Source of the DNA: Gammaproteobacteria bacterium MFB021 | GTDB lineage: Bacteria > Pseudomonadota > Gammaproteobacteria > Pseudomonadales > Halomonadaceae | Length of the DNA stretch: 41,051 nt | Assembly: GCA_000737985.1 (NCBI GenBank) | Contig: JNVT01000088.1 | Location: 1 to 41,051 of the forward strand | Reading direction: 5' to 3' | Shown: in pieces, positions 8,633 to 18,602 of the stretch | Layout of the letters: each line of letters starts with the position of its first letter | Numbering within the stretch: position 1 is the stretch's first letter | The notes under the pieces: model-generated | What the model was told of the DNA's origin: nothing | Databases searched by the model: none | The model's input: the letters and a program-made list of their open reading frames with translations, nothing else | Translations under genes and position numbers: made by a program

Positions 8633-9864
8633 CAGGTCACCTCCGTACGGGTCTGAAAGCGTGGGTCGCGGTACTCGGCGCTTTCCAACACTTCGCGGAA
8701 CTGCTCAGCAGCGTGCCAGACATCGACATGGCTGAGATAGAGCGGGGTAAAGCCGAAGCGCATTAGCCCCGGTTCGCGGTAGTCACCGATCACGCCGCGC
8801 GCGATCAGCGCCTGGACGATGGCGTAGCCGTGCTCGCGCTGGACCAGACCGACCTGGCTGCCGCGCTGTCCCGGGGGTGGGGTTATATCCTCGATGCCAT
8901 GGGGTGCGAACAGATCTTCGAGGCAGGCGCGGAAGAGGTCGGCCAGCGCCAGGCTCTTGGCGCGCAGCGCGCTCATGTCCACCCGCTGCCATAGTCTTAG
9001 CGAGGCTTCGAGCGGGGCGTAGGCCAGCGCCGAATGGGTGCCGGTGCGAAAACGCGTCATCCCCGCGGCGGGGGCGTAGTCGGCCTCGAAAGCGAAGGGT
9101 TGGGCATGACCATGCCAGCCCGAGAGCGGCTGCCATGCCGCCCGCTGGCAATCGCCGCGGACATAGAGGAAACCGGGTGCCCCCGGGCCGCCGTTGAGAT
9201 ACTTGTAGGTGCAGCCGACCGCATAGCGCACGTCGCTGCCGGCGAGATCGACCGCCAACGCGCCCGCCGAGTGGGCCAAGTCCCAGATCACCTCGGCGCC
9301 GCTGGCATGAACACGGCGAGTGGTCTCGGCCATGTCACGCAGTTGGCCGGTGCGATAGTTGACCTGGCTCAGTACCACGACTGCCACCTGATCATCCAGA
9401 TGCGACTCCAGCGGCACGCCCTCGGGCAGGAAGCGATGGGTGAAACCGGCGCTATGGCAAAAGCCCTCGGCGATATAGCCGTCGGCAGGGAAGTTGCCGC
9501 CTTCGCTGAGGATGACCGTTCGAGCTCGACCCTGGCCCTCGGTGATATAGCCGAGCAGCTTGTAGAGATTAAGGGTGATGCTGTCGCTGACCAGCACCTC
9601 TCCCGCGCGGGCGCCGATCAGCGGGGCCAGCAACTCACCTAGGCGCTCGGGGGCATCGAACCAGCCCTGGTTCCAGCCGCCGACCAGCGCATCGCGCCAC
9701 TGATCCCGTGTCGCATCCAGCGCGTCGCGGGCGGCCCGCGGCTGTGCCCCCAGCGAGTTCCCATCCAGATAGAGCACACCCTCGGGCAGGGCGAAGTGAG
9801 CCTTGAAGTCCGCGAGCGTATCCTGGCTGTCCAGGTCGCTGGCATCGGTGAGCGTTGGGCGCAT
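8632..9864 (-). CDS. kynU: kynureninase
   Basis: This 410-residue PLP enzyme cleaves kynurenine to anthranilate and alanine. The family signature LYLDGNSLG is near the N-terminus (32-39), the PLP lysine K221 is in CTYKYLNGGPGAP, and the cofactor-contacting WDLAHSAGA is at 194-202. Length matches the family. The start at 9864 is preferred to 9870 because GGAG lies 6 nt upstream of 9864 but touches 9870. It heads a two-gene operon with the arylformamidase. Tryptophan dioxygenase (kynA) and kynR are not in the window. About 180 nt upstream is an intrinsic terminator reading toward the gene. Confidence 0.93.
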   Translation of the reverse strand: MRPTLTDASDLDSQDTLADFKAHFALPEGVLYLDGNSLGAQPRAARDALDATRDQWRDALVGGWNQGWFDAPERLGELLAPLIGARAGEVLVSDSITLNLYKLLGYITEGQGRARTVILSEGGNFPADGYIAEGFCHSAGFTHRFLPEGVPLESHLDDQVAVVVLSQVNYRTGQLRDMAETTRRVHASGAEVIWDLAHSAGALAVDLAGSDVRYAVGCTYKYLNGGPGAPGFLYVRGDCQRAAWQPLSGWHGHAQPFAFEADYAPAAGMTRFRTGTHSALAYAPLEASLRLWQRVDMSALRAKSLALADLFRACLEDLFAPHGIEDITPPPGQRGSQVGLVQREHGYAIVQALIARGVIGDYREPGLMRFGFTPLYLSHVDVWHAAEQFREVLESAEYRDPRFQTRTEVT

Positions 9865-10040
9865 CGGCATCTCCAGCCATGTTGAAGAGAGTTCATGCCA
9901 TAGCGTAAGCCTAACGTGGTGCTACCGGGGCATGTTCTCTTGCCTCTTTTCGCAAGGCAGGGGCGCAGAAACACTGCTTTTCTACGCGGGTGGTAGCCGC
10001 ATTGCGCGCAGCATGCAGAGTGAGGAAACGTGCAAGAAAC

Positions 10041-10088
10041 AAAAAAATCCCGGCTGACGCAGACCCAAAGGTGAGCATCCAAGCCGGG
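10041..10088 (-). terminator. intrinsic terminator upstream of kynU
   Basis: On the minus strand a 7-bp GC-rich stem (CCCGGCT/AGCCGGG, arms 10082-10088 and 10049-10055) is followed by A and then TTTTTTT (10041-10047). The loop is long (26 nt) and can form a smaller internal stem. It points toward kynU, whose start codon is about 177 nt further on. Confidence 0.6.
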
Positions 10089-10190
10089 TAAAAAGAGGGG
10101 CCTATTGCTACCCATCACGAATGAGGGGAAATAGGAGACACGTGACTTCTTGGCCAAGTCACAGTCTCAGGATGGCGCAATCCTTGAGTA
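10041..10190 (-). ncRNA. putative structured RNA or leader upstream of kynU
   Basis: On the minus strand, successive hairpins can be drawn. First is CTCA(A)GGAT/ATCCTGAG (plus 10166-10188). Second is GTGACTT/AAGTCAC (10142-10162). Third is CCTATT/AATAGG (10101-10135), enclosing a TCA-TTCG-TGA tetraloop stem. Last is CCCGGCT/AGCCGGG (10049-10088), followed by seven U. The order of stems and the terminal U-tract suggest an sRNA of about 150 nt or an attenuated 5' leader. No Rfam family was recognised and no clear -10/-35 was found, so the 5' end is a guess. Confidence 0.4.
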
Positions 10191-10249
10191 TTAGTAAGGG
10201 CTAAATTGAAGACTTTTGTAAGCGCTACGTAGCGGACGGAATCCGCTAC

Positions 10250-10299
10250 AAAAAAGACCCGATAAGGGCGACGGGGTTGTCCGTGCGACCAGTCGGGTC
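10250..10299 (-). terminator. intrinsic terminator, minus strand
   Basis: A stem GACCCGA/TCGGGTC (plus 10293-10299 and 10256-10262) is followed on the minus strand by TTTTTT (10250-10255). An inner ACGG/CCGT stem closes part of the 30-nt loop. It would end a transcript coming from the repeat region at 10.3-10.7 kb. Confidence 0.55.
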
Positions 10300-10518
10300 G
10301 AGGCGGTCGCAGGGAGCAACCCAAATTATGGGGCCGGGTCTTTCTCGGCCCCGCATGGCGGCCTCCGGCGGGGCTTTATTGGGTGCACCGCCCAAGGCCG
10401 CCGTGTATCTCTGCGGCTTCCTGGACTTATCGGCCGTGGCCTGCGGGAGTTGAGGCGTCGAGCCCCTTTTTTTGCTCGTGGCGCCGAGGGTGGGAGAGAA
10501 GCTGACGGGTGGGAGGCG

Positions 10519-10740
10519 GCTCGCCAGGGATGGCGAGCATACAAAATAGCTGGGAGCGGTTTTGAACGTCGCGCAGCGACGGCCCGAAGGGTGCTCGCCA
10601 GGGATGGCGAGCATACAAAATAGCCGGGAGCGGTTTTGAACGTCGCGCAGCGACGGCCCGCAGGGTGCTCGCCAGGGATGGCGAGCATAAAAAACGCCCG
10701 GGAGCAGGAGTTGCCTGCAGCCGGGCAGAAAGATCGCGAG
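10519..10740. repeat. three 74-bp direct repeats with REP-like palindromes
   Basis: The perfect hairpin GCTCGCCAGGGATGGCGAGC begins at 10519, 10593 and 10667, giving an exact 74-bp period. The first two units are almost identical over their full length and include a second palindrome CGTCGC-GCA-GCGACG (10567-10581 and 10641-10655). The third unit diverges after the first hairpin. Paired palindromes in a fixed order resemble REP/BIME-type intergenic elements. Spacing and length exclude a CRISPR array. Confidence 0.85.
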
Positions 10741-10960
10741 ATCGCGACCATGAACCTGGTAGGGCGACGGTCACGAGCGTATCGAAATACGACAAAAGTG
10801 TAAGCCGTGAATGCCGCGCCGCGTGTATTGCAATTTACTCAATAATGAAGAGCGTAAATGAGCGAAAAACACACTCAAACACCCGTTTATTGACGCAAGG
10901 CTAACAGTGTTTTCACGGAAAGAAAAAAAGAATATCGATGCTTGTTTAGTCGGTCACAAG

Positions 10961-10992
10961 AAAAGCTCACGGCCGCCTCTTGGGGCGGCCGT
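10961..10992 (-). terminator. terminator downstream of the YbiI-like gene
   Basis: A 9-bp perfect stem ACGGCCGCC/GGCGGCCGT (10969-10992) lies 24 bp past the stop of the minus-strand YbiI-like gene. It is followed on that strand by GAGCTTTTCTT, a short imperfect U-tract. Confidence 0.55.
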
Positions 10993-11016
10993 ATCGACAT
11001 GTCGAGTGGGTAGGCG

Positions 11017-11286
11017 TCAGCGCAGCTGGCTATCCTTGCTGCCGCGGCGGTTGTACCCGGACTGGTGGGTATGGCGCTTGTCGGCTTCGGCCTGACACGC
11101 CACGCAGAGCCTGACGCCGGGCACGGCGTCGCGTCGCGCCTGGGGGATCGGTTCTTCGCATTCTTCGCAGTGGGTCAGGCTCGGACCGTGCCGTTCGAGT
11201 CGCCTGCGTACCTCGTCGATGCCGTCGTTCACGGTACTATCGATCTGATCCTGTACCGCGCCGTCGTGTGCCCAGCCTCCGGCCAT
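11017..11286 (-). CDS. ybiI: DksA/TraR-family C4 zinc-finger protein, YbiI-like
   Basis: This 89-residue protein has a four-cysteine zinc finger C40-x2-C43-x17-C61-x2-C64. It carries the YbiI hallmarks: MA-GWA at the N-terminus, PIPQARR-A-PGVRLC in the finger, and the C-terminal GYNRRGSKDSQLR. The start is supported by GAGGAG 8 nt upstream. DksA-superfamily proteins can act in the RNA polymerase secondary channel. YbiI is a short member lacking the long coiled coil, and its role is not established. It is probably monocistronic, with a hairpin terminator after it. Confidence 0.88.
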   Translation of the reverse strand: MAGGWAHDGAVQDQIDSTVNDGIDEVRRRLERHGPSLTHCEECEEPIPQARRDAVPGVRLCVACQAEADKRHTHQSGYNRRGSKDSQLR

Positions 11287-11406
11287 GATAGTGCTCCTCT
11301 CTCGCGACCCGCTGCTGTCTTGCCGGCCCGTTGCCGATCCGTCTCATCACAAGATGGCGTCGAATCGCCCCGACGACAAGCCCGCGGGTGGGTCATGGTG
11401 GCGAGA

Positions 11407-11901
11407 TCAGACCGACTGGGTGCCGGCCGGCCGGGCGTGCTCCCGCGGCGGCTCGTGCACGCAGAGTACGCGGCAGGGGGCGAGATGGGTCACCTTGTGC
11501 GAGACGCTGCCCATCATCAGCCCCTGTAGCTGGCCGAGGCCGCGGCTGCCCATGACGATGGCGTCGACGCCCAGGCGCTCGGCCACGGCGACGATCACCC
11601 GGCTCGGGTAGCCTTGCTCGATCAGCAGGTCGAACTCGCCGTTATAGCCGGGGAAGGAGGGCAGGGTATCGAGGGCGGCGTCGAGTATCGCGCGCCCCTC
11701 GCGCTGCGCGGTCTCCACCGAGGCGGCCTTGAGCGCCGCCTCGACGCTGATCAACTCTCCCTGATGCAGCGGCGGAAAAGGTTCGCGCACGTTGAGCAGA
11801 TGCAGCTTGCCCTGGACCGGCGCGGCCAGCTGGCAGGCGACGTTCAGCGCGATATGGGAATCCGGCGATCCATCGATGGGAATCAGCAGTGACTTGAACA
11901 T
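11407..11901 (-). CDS. universal stress protein, UspA family
   Basis: This 164-residue single Usp domain starts FKSLLIPIDGSPDS. The ATP-binding glycine motif G-x2-G-x9-G-S is at 118-132 (GSRGLG...GS), and the usual PCRVLCVHEP end strand follows. ATP-binding Usp proteins act as cytosolic stress-response factors. The start at 11901 is chosen because GGAGG lies 5 nt upstream; the open frame extends to 11976, but that stretch looks like leader. It stands alone between the YbiI-like gene and the L,D-transpeptidase. Confidence 0.9.
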   Translation of the reverse strand: MFKSLLIPIDGSPDSHIALNVACQLAAPVQGKLHLLNVREPFPPLHQGELISVEAALKAASVETAQREGRAILDAALDTLPSFPGYNGEFDLLIEQGYPSRVIVAVAERLGVDAIVMGSRGLGQLQGLMMGSVSHKVTHLAPCRVLCVHEPPREHARPAGTQSV

Positions 11902-12128
11902 GACGACCTCCTGGCAGGCCCGATCGGCTCGGGCGGGGGCAGGTCCGGCGCCGTGGATCGGCTGCCGCGACCGCATCCGCTAAAGCCACGATAGGCCAGG
12001 CGGGCGCACCCGCCCAGTGTGCGATTGTCGCACCCGTGAGCGCAGGCCGGAGAGACAATGGTACGTGGCGCTACGGGTCAATGGTCGGCGGGCACGCCGA
12101 CGGCGCTCAGGTCCATCGAGGCAAGAGA

Positions 12129-13265
12129 TCAGGCGCCCCCCTGATGGCGGGCAGCATCGACCTCATCGAGCCAGCCCCGGGGGCCGATACTGTCGATCAC
12201 CCGCAGATGCTCGCCGCTGCCTTGCGCACTGAGCGGCGCATCGGTGGCCACCAGTACGCTGCCGGGCACCAGCAGCGGCAGCAAGCGTGCCTTGAAGGCG
12301 TCCGGCAGGCTGACCTGATTGGCCACGCTGGCGGGGACGCGCTGGCCGGCGTACTGCTCGGCGCCGGGCACGCCGATCGCGATCCAGCTCGGCATCGCGG
12401 ACGCGGTGTTCGCGGCGGTCGCAGTCGAGGGCGCTGTGCTGTTCGACACGCCGGTCGTGGCGCCCTCGACGATATAGGCGCGGGTGCCGCCGCGCTCGTC
12501 GGGGCGGGCCAGCTCGACCCGTGAACGCCCGATCTCGATGCCGTTGCGATAGACCACCAGCAGCCGGTCACTGCGGCTCAGGATCATCGAGATCGGCCCC
12601 TCGCTGGGGGGCGAGAGTGCCCACGCCCAGGGCTGGCCGTTGGCCAGCGGCGGGCTGTCGATATCGGCGCCGGTATGCGGGTCGATGGGGCTGGCGGGGC
12701 CGGGGTGGACCAGCGCTACCGGCGCCTCGCCGTCCTTGGCCACCACCACCGTCATGCCCAGATTGGAGGCATCGAACAGGTGGCGGGCGAAGGCGCTCGG
12801 CAGGTGCACGCAGCCGTGGGATTCGGGGTAGCCCGGCAGGCCGCCGGCGTGCAGCGCGATACCGTCCCAGGTCAGCCGCTGCTGGAAGGGCATCGGCGCA
12901 TCGTTGTAGAGGTTGGAGCGATGGTCGCGGTCCTTCTGCAGTACCGTGAACACGCCGGTGGGCGTCTCATAGCCGGGGCGGCCGCTGCTGATCGTGCTCA
13001 CCCCGATCAGCACGCCGTTACGATAGACGTAGGCGCGCTGCTCGGTGAGACTCACCACCACCGCCATGGGGCCGCCACGGGCATCATCGCCGCCCCAGAT
13101 CCAGGCCCCCGGCGCCAGAGTGTCCAGTGGGGTATCCACCGGGCTCGACTGGCGCTCACCCCAGAAGGGCGCGGCCAGGCTGGGCAGGGGCAGTGCGAGC
13201 AGGGCGACCAGCAGCCCGGCGCTGATCCTGCGCGGTAGCGCTGTGGCGCTCCGGTACCTTCCCAT
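12129..13265 (-). CDS. L,D-transpeptidase (YkuD domain), periplasmic
   Basis: This 378-residue protein has a signal peptide (about 1-31, cleavage after SLAA). A YkuD catalytic domain spans about 67-180, with H139 and the S149-H-G-C152-V-H motif that forms the thioester intermediate. The family forms 3-3 peptidoglycan crosslinks or attaches lipoproteins to murein. The C-terminal half (about 190-378) is a second, unassigned extension that again contains LLVVYRNGIEIGRSRVEL. This mirrors the strand AYVYRNGVLIGVST of the YkuD domain, which suggests a degenerate duplicated YkuD half without active-site residues. The start has GGGAG 8 nt upstream. Confidence 0.85.
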   Translation of the reverse strand: MGRYRSATALPRRISAGLLVALLALPLPSLAAPFWGERQSSPVDTPLDTLAPGAWIWGGDDARGGPMAVVVSLTEQRAYVYRNGVLIGVSTISSGRPGYETPTGVFTVLQKDRDHRSNLYNDAPMPFQQRLTWDGIALHAGGLPGYPESHGCVHLPSAFARHLFDASNLGMTVVVAKDGEAPVALVHPGPASPIDPHTGADIDSPPLANGQPWAWALSPPSEGPISMILSRSDRLLVVYRNGIEIGRSRVELARPDERGGTRAYIVEGATTGVSNSTAPSTATAANTASAMPSWIAIGVPGAEQYAGQRVPASVANQVSLPDAFKARLLPLLVPGSVLVATDAPLSAQGSGEHLRVIDSIGPRGWLDEVDAARHQGGA

Positions 13266-13361
13266 GTCGTGACTCCCACACCAGTGACGGGTGACTCAGG
13301 CTCCGATCTTCACTCTGCTACGTCAGCGCGCGCCTCGCAACTCGGGCGAGACGGTGCCCGC

Positions 13362-14108
13362 TCAGCGTGAACCGATCAAACGCTCGCGGCTTTCGCTGCG
13401 GGCCACCCGGGCCTGGCCGCAGCGGGTCAGAGCGGCATGCAGCAGCCAGTCGCGCTGGGGGTAGTAGGCGAAAGCGAACTGGCCCTGCTTGAACGCGTCG
13501 AATTCGCCGCCGGCGACGGCGGCACACAGCGCCGGGCAGCCCCAGCTGCGGCCCAGGCGGCCCTGGGCGGCGTCGCGGGTCGGGTCCACATAGCTGGCGC
13601 CGTGCATCACGATCGCGCGGCTCATGGCGGCGTCGTTGAAGCCGGGCTCGAGCCCGTCCAGGCGCAGCGAGTAGCCGTTCTTGCCCTGATAGGTGTGGCG
13701 GGTGACGAACAGGCCGAGGCTGGAGGCGTGGGAGCCATCACGGTTGGAGAAGTGCGCGGGGACATCGCCGCCGGAACCCTGGCCGTGCGCCACCACCTCG
13801 CGATAGAGCAGGCGCCGGTGGGCCAGATCGAACACCCACAGCCGTGGCTCGAGAGACGAGCGGCTGTAGTCGATCACCGCCAGCCGCGCGGCGTCCTCGG
13901 CGACCCCATGGTGCTGGGCGCACTGCATGGTGGCGAGCCCCAGCGCCAGCACCTCGGGGTCGGCATCCGGGGCCAGGCGCGCGAGCGTCTCGGCGGAGAG
14001 CTGGGGCACGGCGGCGGCGCGGGCCAGCAGGTCGGGCGCCGGCGCCGCGAGGGCAATGGGAGCACAGGGCAGCAGCGCCAGCAGCAGGACGGTCAGCGAG
14101 ATTTTCAT
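13362..14108 (-). CDS. murein L,D-transpeptidase catalytic-domain family protein (YkuD_2)
   Basis: This 248-residue secreted protein has a signal peptide of about 21 residues. Its YkuD_2-type catalytic core has H169 in VMHGASYV and C191 in GRSWGCPAL, the variant active-site motif of this family, replacing SHGC. Conserved NRDGSHASSLGLF precedes it. It probably acts on periplasmic peptidoglycan. It lies 97 bp upstream of the other L,D-transpeptidase on the same strand, so the two may be co-transcribed. No clear ribosome site is seen before this ATG. Confidence 0.82.
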   Translation of the reverse strand: MKISLTVLLLALLPCAPIALAAPAPDLLARAAAVPQLSAETLARLAPDADPEVLALGLATMQCAQHHGVAEDAARLAVIDYSRSSLEPRLWVFDLAHRRLLYREVVAHGQGSGGDVPAHFSNRDGSHASSLGLFVTRHTYQGKNGYSLRLDGLEPGFNDAAMSRAIVMHGASYVDPTRDAAQGRLGRSWGCPALCAAVAGGEFDAFKQGQFAFAYYPQRDWLLHAALTRCGQARVARSESRERLIGSR

Positions 14109-14333
14109 CGGCGGGGAGCGTGGGCGGTCGCGGAAAGCGCCAGCATGCGCGAGAAGGGGCGATCAGACAAGCCGGCCGCGGCGCTCTGCGTGGCCTGGCT
14201 GCCACTAAAGTCTAGCTGCTTTCATTTAGTTACCTAAGTACATTGAGCCCCGACCGGGCTGTGGCCTGCATTGGGCTGCGCATGTCTCCCGCCTGACGCC
14301 CACAAGGCGTTCTTTCCGTACCAGGGGCCATAC

Positions 14334-15806
14334 ATGATCACATTCATCGCATCGATCCTGCTATTGATAGCGGGCTACTTCACCTATGGGAAATTCGTGG
14401 AGCGGGTCTTCGTCGCTGACCGCAAGCGGCGCACGCCGGCCTTCACCATGCGTGACAACATCGACTACGTGCCGATGAACACCACGCGCAACTCGCTGAT
14501 TCAGCTGCTCAACATCGCCGGGGTGGGGCCGATCTTCGGGCCCATCCTGGGGGCGCTCTATGGGCCGGTCGCCTTCGTCTGGATCGTCATCGGCTGTATC
14601 TTCGCCGGTGCCGTCCACGACTATCTCACCGGGATGATCTCGATCCGCAACCACGGCGCGCACCTGCCGCAGCTGGCGGGCAAGTTCCTGGGCAAGGCGA
14701 TGAAGCACGTGGTCAACGGCTTCGCCATCCTGCTGCTGCTGCTGGTGGGCACGGTCTTCGTCACCTCGCCGGCGGCGCTGCTGGCCAACATGACGCCGCT
14801 GTCGATCACCCTGATCACCATGGTGATCTTCGCCTACTATCTGCTGGCGACGCTGCTGCCGATCGACAAGATCATCGGTCGCATCTATCCCTACTTCGGC
14901 GCGCTGTTGCTGTTCAGCGCCCTGGGTATCGGCCTGGGCATGATCTTCACCGGCGCGCCGATTCCGGAGCTGTCGTTCGAGAACATGCATCCGCAGCATG
15001 CCCCGATCTTCCCGCTGCTGTTCCTGACCATCTCCTGCGGTGCGCTCTCCGGCTTCCACGCCACCCAGACTCCGATCATTTCGCGTACCACCGAGAACGA
15101 AGGCAGCGGGCGCAAGATCTTCTACGGCATGATGATCACCGAAGGGGTCATCGCCATGATCTGGGCCGCCGCCGCGATGAGCCTGTTCCACGGTGACCAG
15201 ACCCTATCCGACGTGCTCGCCGCCGGCGGCCCTGCGGCCGTGGTCAGCCAGGTCTCCACCACCATGCTCGGCGCTGTCGGTGGCACCCTAGCGGTGCTCG
15301 GGGTCATCGTACTGCCGATCACCTCCGGCGACACCGCCTTCCGCAGCGCGCGCATGATCATCGCCGACTATCTCAAGATCGATCAGCGCCCGCTGGTGCG
15401 CCGCCTGCTGATCGCCGCGCCGCTGTTCGTGCTCTCTTACGCGCTGACCCATATCGACTTCACTCTGCTGTGGCGCTACTTCTCCTGGGCCAACCAGACC
15501 ACCGCGGTGATCGCGCTGTGGGTCGCCACCATGTACCTGGTGCTGTCGCGCAAGCCGTATCTGATCACGCTGATCCCGGCGCTGTTCATGACCATGGCCA
15601 CCTTCACCTATCTGGCCTACGCGCCGATCGGTTTCGGCCTGACGCTGCAGGTGAGCTACGTGGTCGCGGCGATCGGTACGCTGATCTGCGTGGCGCTGTT
15701 CATGAAGCGTGTGCGCCGGCTGAGCGGCGGCATCTTCGCCGTCGACGAGCCGGAGACGCCGCGTCGCCAGGCCAACGGTCAGCTCGGCGAGCTGGCGACC
15801 GACTGA
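14334..15806 (+). CDS. CstA-family carbon-starvation membrane carrier (short form)
   Basis: This 490-residue polytopic membrane protein has many hydrophobic helices from the N-terminus (ITFIASILLLIAGYFTYG). The CstA signature region includes NIAGVGPIFGPILGALYGP, HDYLTGMISIRN and CGALSGFHATQTPIISRT. It is about 200 residues shorter than E. coli CstA and matches the compact bacterial subfamily. Known relatives import pyruvate or peptides under starvation; the substrate here is uncertain. The start at 14334 follows AGGGG by 6 nt; upstream in-frame codons to 14271 lack a site. It is divergent from the L,D-transpeptidase gene. Confidence 0.87.
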   Translation: MITFIASILLLIAGYFTYGKFVERVFVADRKRRTPAFTMRDNIDYVPMNTTRNSLIQLLNIAGVGPIFGPILGALYGPVAFVWIVIGCIFAGAVHDYLTGMISIRNHGAHLPQLAGKFLGKAMKHVVNGFAILLLLLVGTVFVTSPAALLANMTPLSITLITMVIFAYYLLATLLPIDKIIGRIYPYFGALLLFSALGIGLGMIFTGAPIPELSFENMHPQHAPIFPLLFLTISCGALSGFHATQTPIISRTTENEGSGRKIFYGMMITEGVIAMIWAAAAMSLFHGDQTLSDVLAAGGPAAVVSQVSTTMLGAVGGTLAVLGVIVLPITSGDTAFRSARMIIADYLKIDQRPLVRRLLIAAPLFVLSYALTHIDFTLLWRYFSWANQTTAVIALWVATMYLVLSRKPYLITLIPALFMTMATFTYLAYAPIGFGLTLQVSYVVAAIGTLICVALFMKRVRRLSGGIFAVDEPETPRRQANGQLGELATD

Positions 15807-15902
15807 GCCGAGGCGCGGCCCAGCCGGGCCGCGCCTGGCGCCTTCGTGCCAGAGCTGGCGAGACAGGCGCTCGAACGCGGGAAACGCAGACGAGCGTGAC
15901 AC

Positions 15903-15938
15903 AGAAAAACGGGCCCGTGCCATTGGCACGGGCCCGTT
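15903..15938 (-). terminator. strong terminator of icd
   Basis: A perfect 14-bp inverted repeat (arms 15908-15921 and 15925-15938, core CGGGCCCGTGCC) has a 3-nt loop. On the minus strand it is followed by TTTTTCTG, so it suits the icd transcript ending about 100 bp upstream. On the plus strand there is no T-run, but the hairpin could still slow transcription from cstA. Confidence 0.8.
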
Positions 15939-16036
15939 GCTATGGGCAAGGCTGAATCCCGAGAGGCCGGCTTGAATGAGCGTGGCCGGTCGGCCCGGAG
16001 GTGAGAGCGCCGGCAGCAGGGCTGCCGGCGCGCGCC

Positions 16037-18283
<2,247 letters not shown>

Positions 18284-18294
18284 TTAACCTCTCT

Positions 18295-18336
18295 TTGGCG
18301 ATTGCACGTGGGCGATGGCACGTTGGCGATGGCACG
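18295..18336 (-). repeat. 14-bp tandem repeat, 3 units, in the icd leader
   Basis: Plus-strand units TTGGCGATTGCACG, TGGGCGATGGCACG and TTGGCGATGGCACG follow one another without spacing. They would lie in the 5' leader or promoter of icd. Confidence 0.85.
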
Positions 18337-18602
18337 GGGTGTCGAGCGCGGGCGAAGGCGCCGGCTACGCTGCGATCCAGAGCCCGTCGAGGCACCCGGC
18401 ATCGCGATACGGACGATGCCACGCGCGCAAAATCGGCGGCCCCGGCTGTCGATGGGCGCCCCTGGATGACGAGTGAGGGCGCGCACAGGAGTTGTCGACA
18501 ACCTGGCGGATCGGGGCAGAGTATAACAGCGCCCGGTGACGGACGCATTCACACGGGCGCGGGTCCACGCCCGGCGTCGGCGCGGACTGCCACCGGTTTG
18601 CC
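18337..18602. other. spacer upstream of icd
   Basis: No protein gene was found. The segment contains a perfect 12-bp palindrome GTTGTCGACAAC (18491-18502), which could be an operator for icd (minus strand). No clear -35/-10 pair was identified. Confidence 0.4.

Larger units (their letters stand above)
9865..11016. other. 1.15-kb spacer without a convincing protein gene
   Basis: No open frame here has both a ribosome site and a recognisable domain. The stretch holds a structured minus-strand segment with a terminator (10041-10190), a second minus-strand terminator (10250-10299), GC-rich hairpins (for example GGGGCCG...CGGCCCC near 10330-10353), and three 74-bp direct repeats (10519-10740). 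It ends in an AT-rich patch (about 10790-10960) unlike the surrounding DNA. A minus-strand frame at 10246-10614 stays open through the repeats but lacks a good start and is probably not a gene. Confidence 0.6.

Noticed and set aside
10229-10255. Plus-strand hairpin GTAGCGGA/TCCGCTAC as a terminator
   Set aside because: Followed by A, not T, on the plus strand; the run belongs to the minus-strand terminator at 10250-10299.
10246-10614. 122-codon minus-strand frame through the 74-bp repeats
   Set aside because: Starts inside a repeat palindrome, has no ribosome site, and repeat period is not a multiple of three; ends in the terminator hairpin. Left as non-coding, though a phage-like peptide cannot be excluded.
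10519-10740. CRISPR array
   Set aside because: Repeat unit is 74 bp, nearly identical throughout with no variable spacers, and no cas genes are present.
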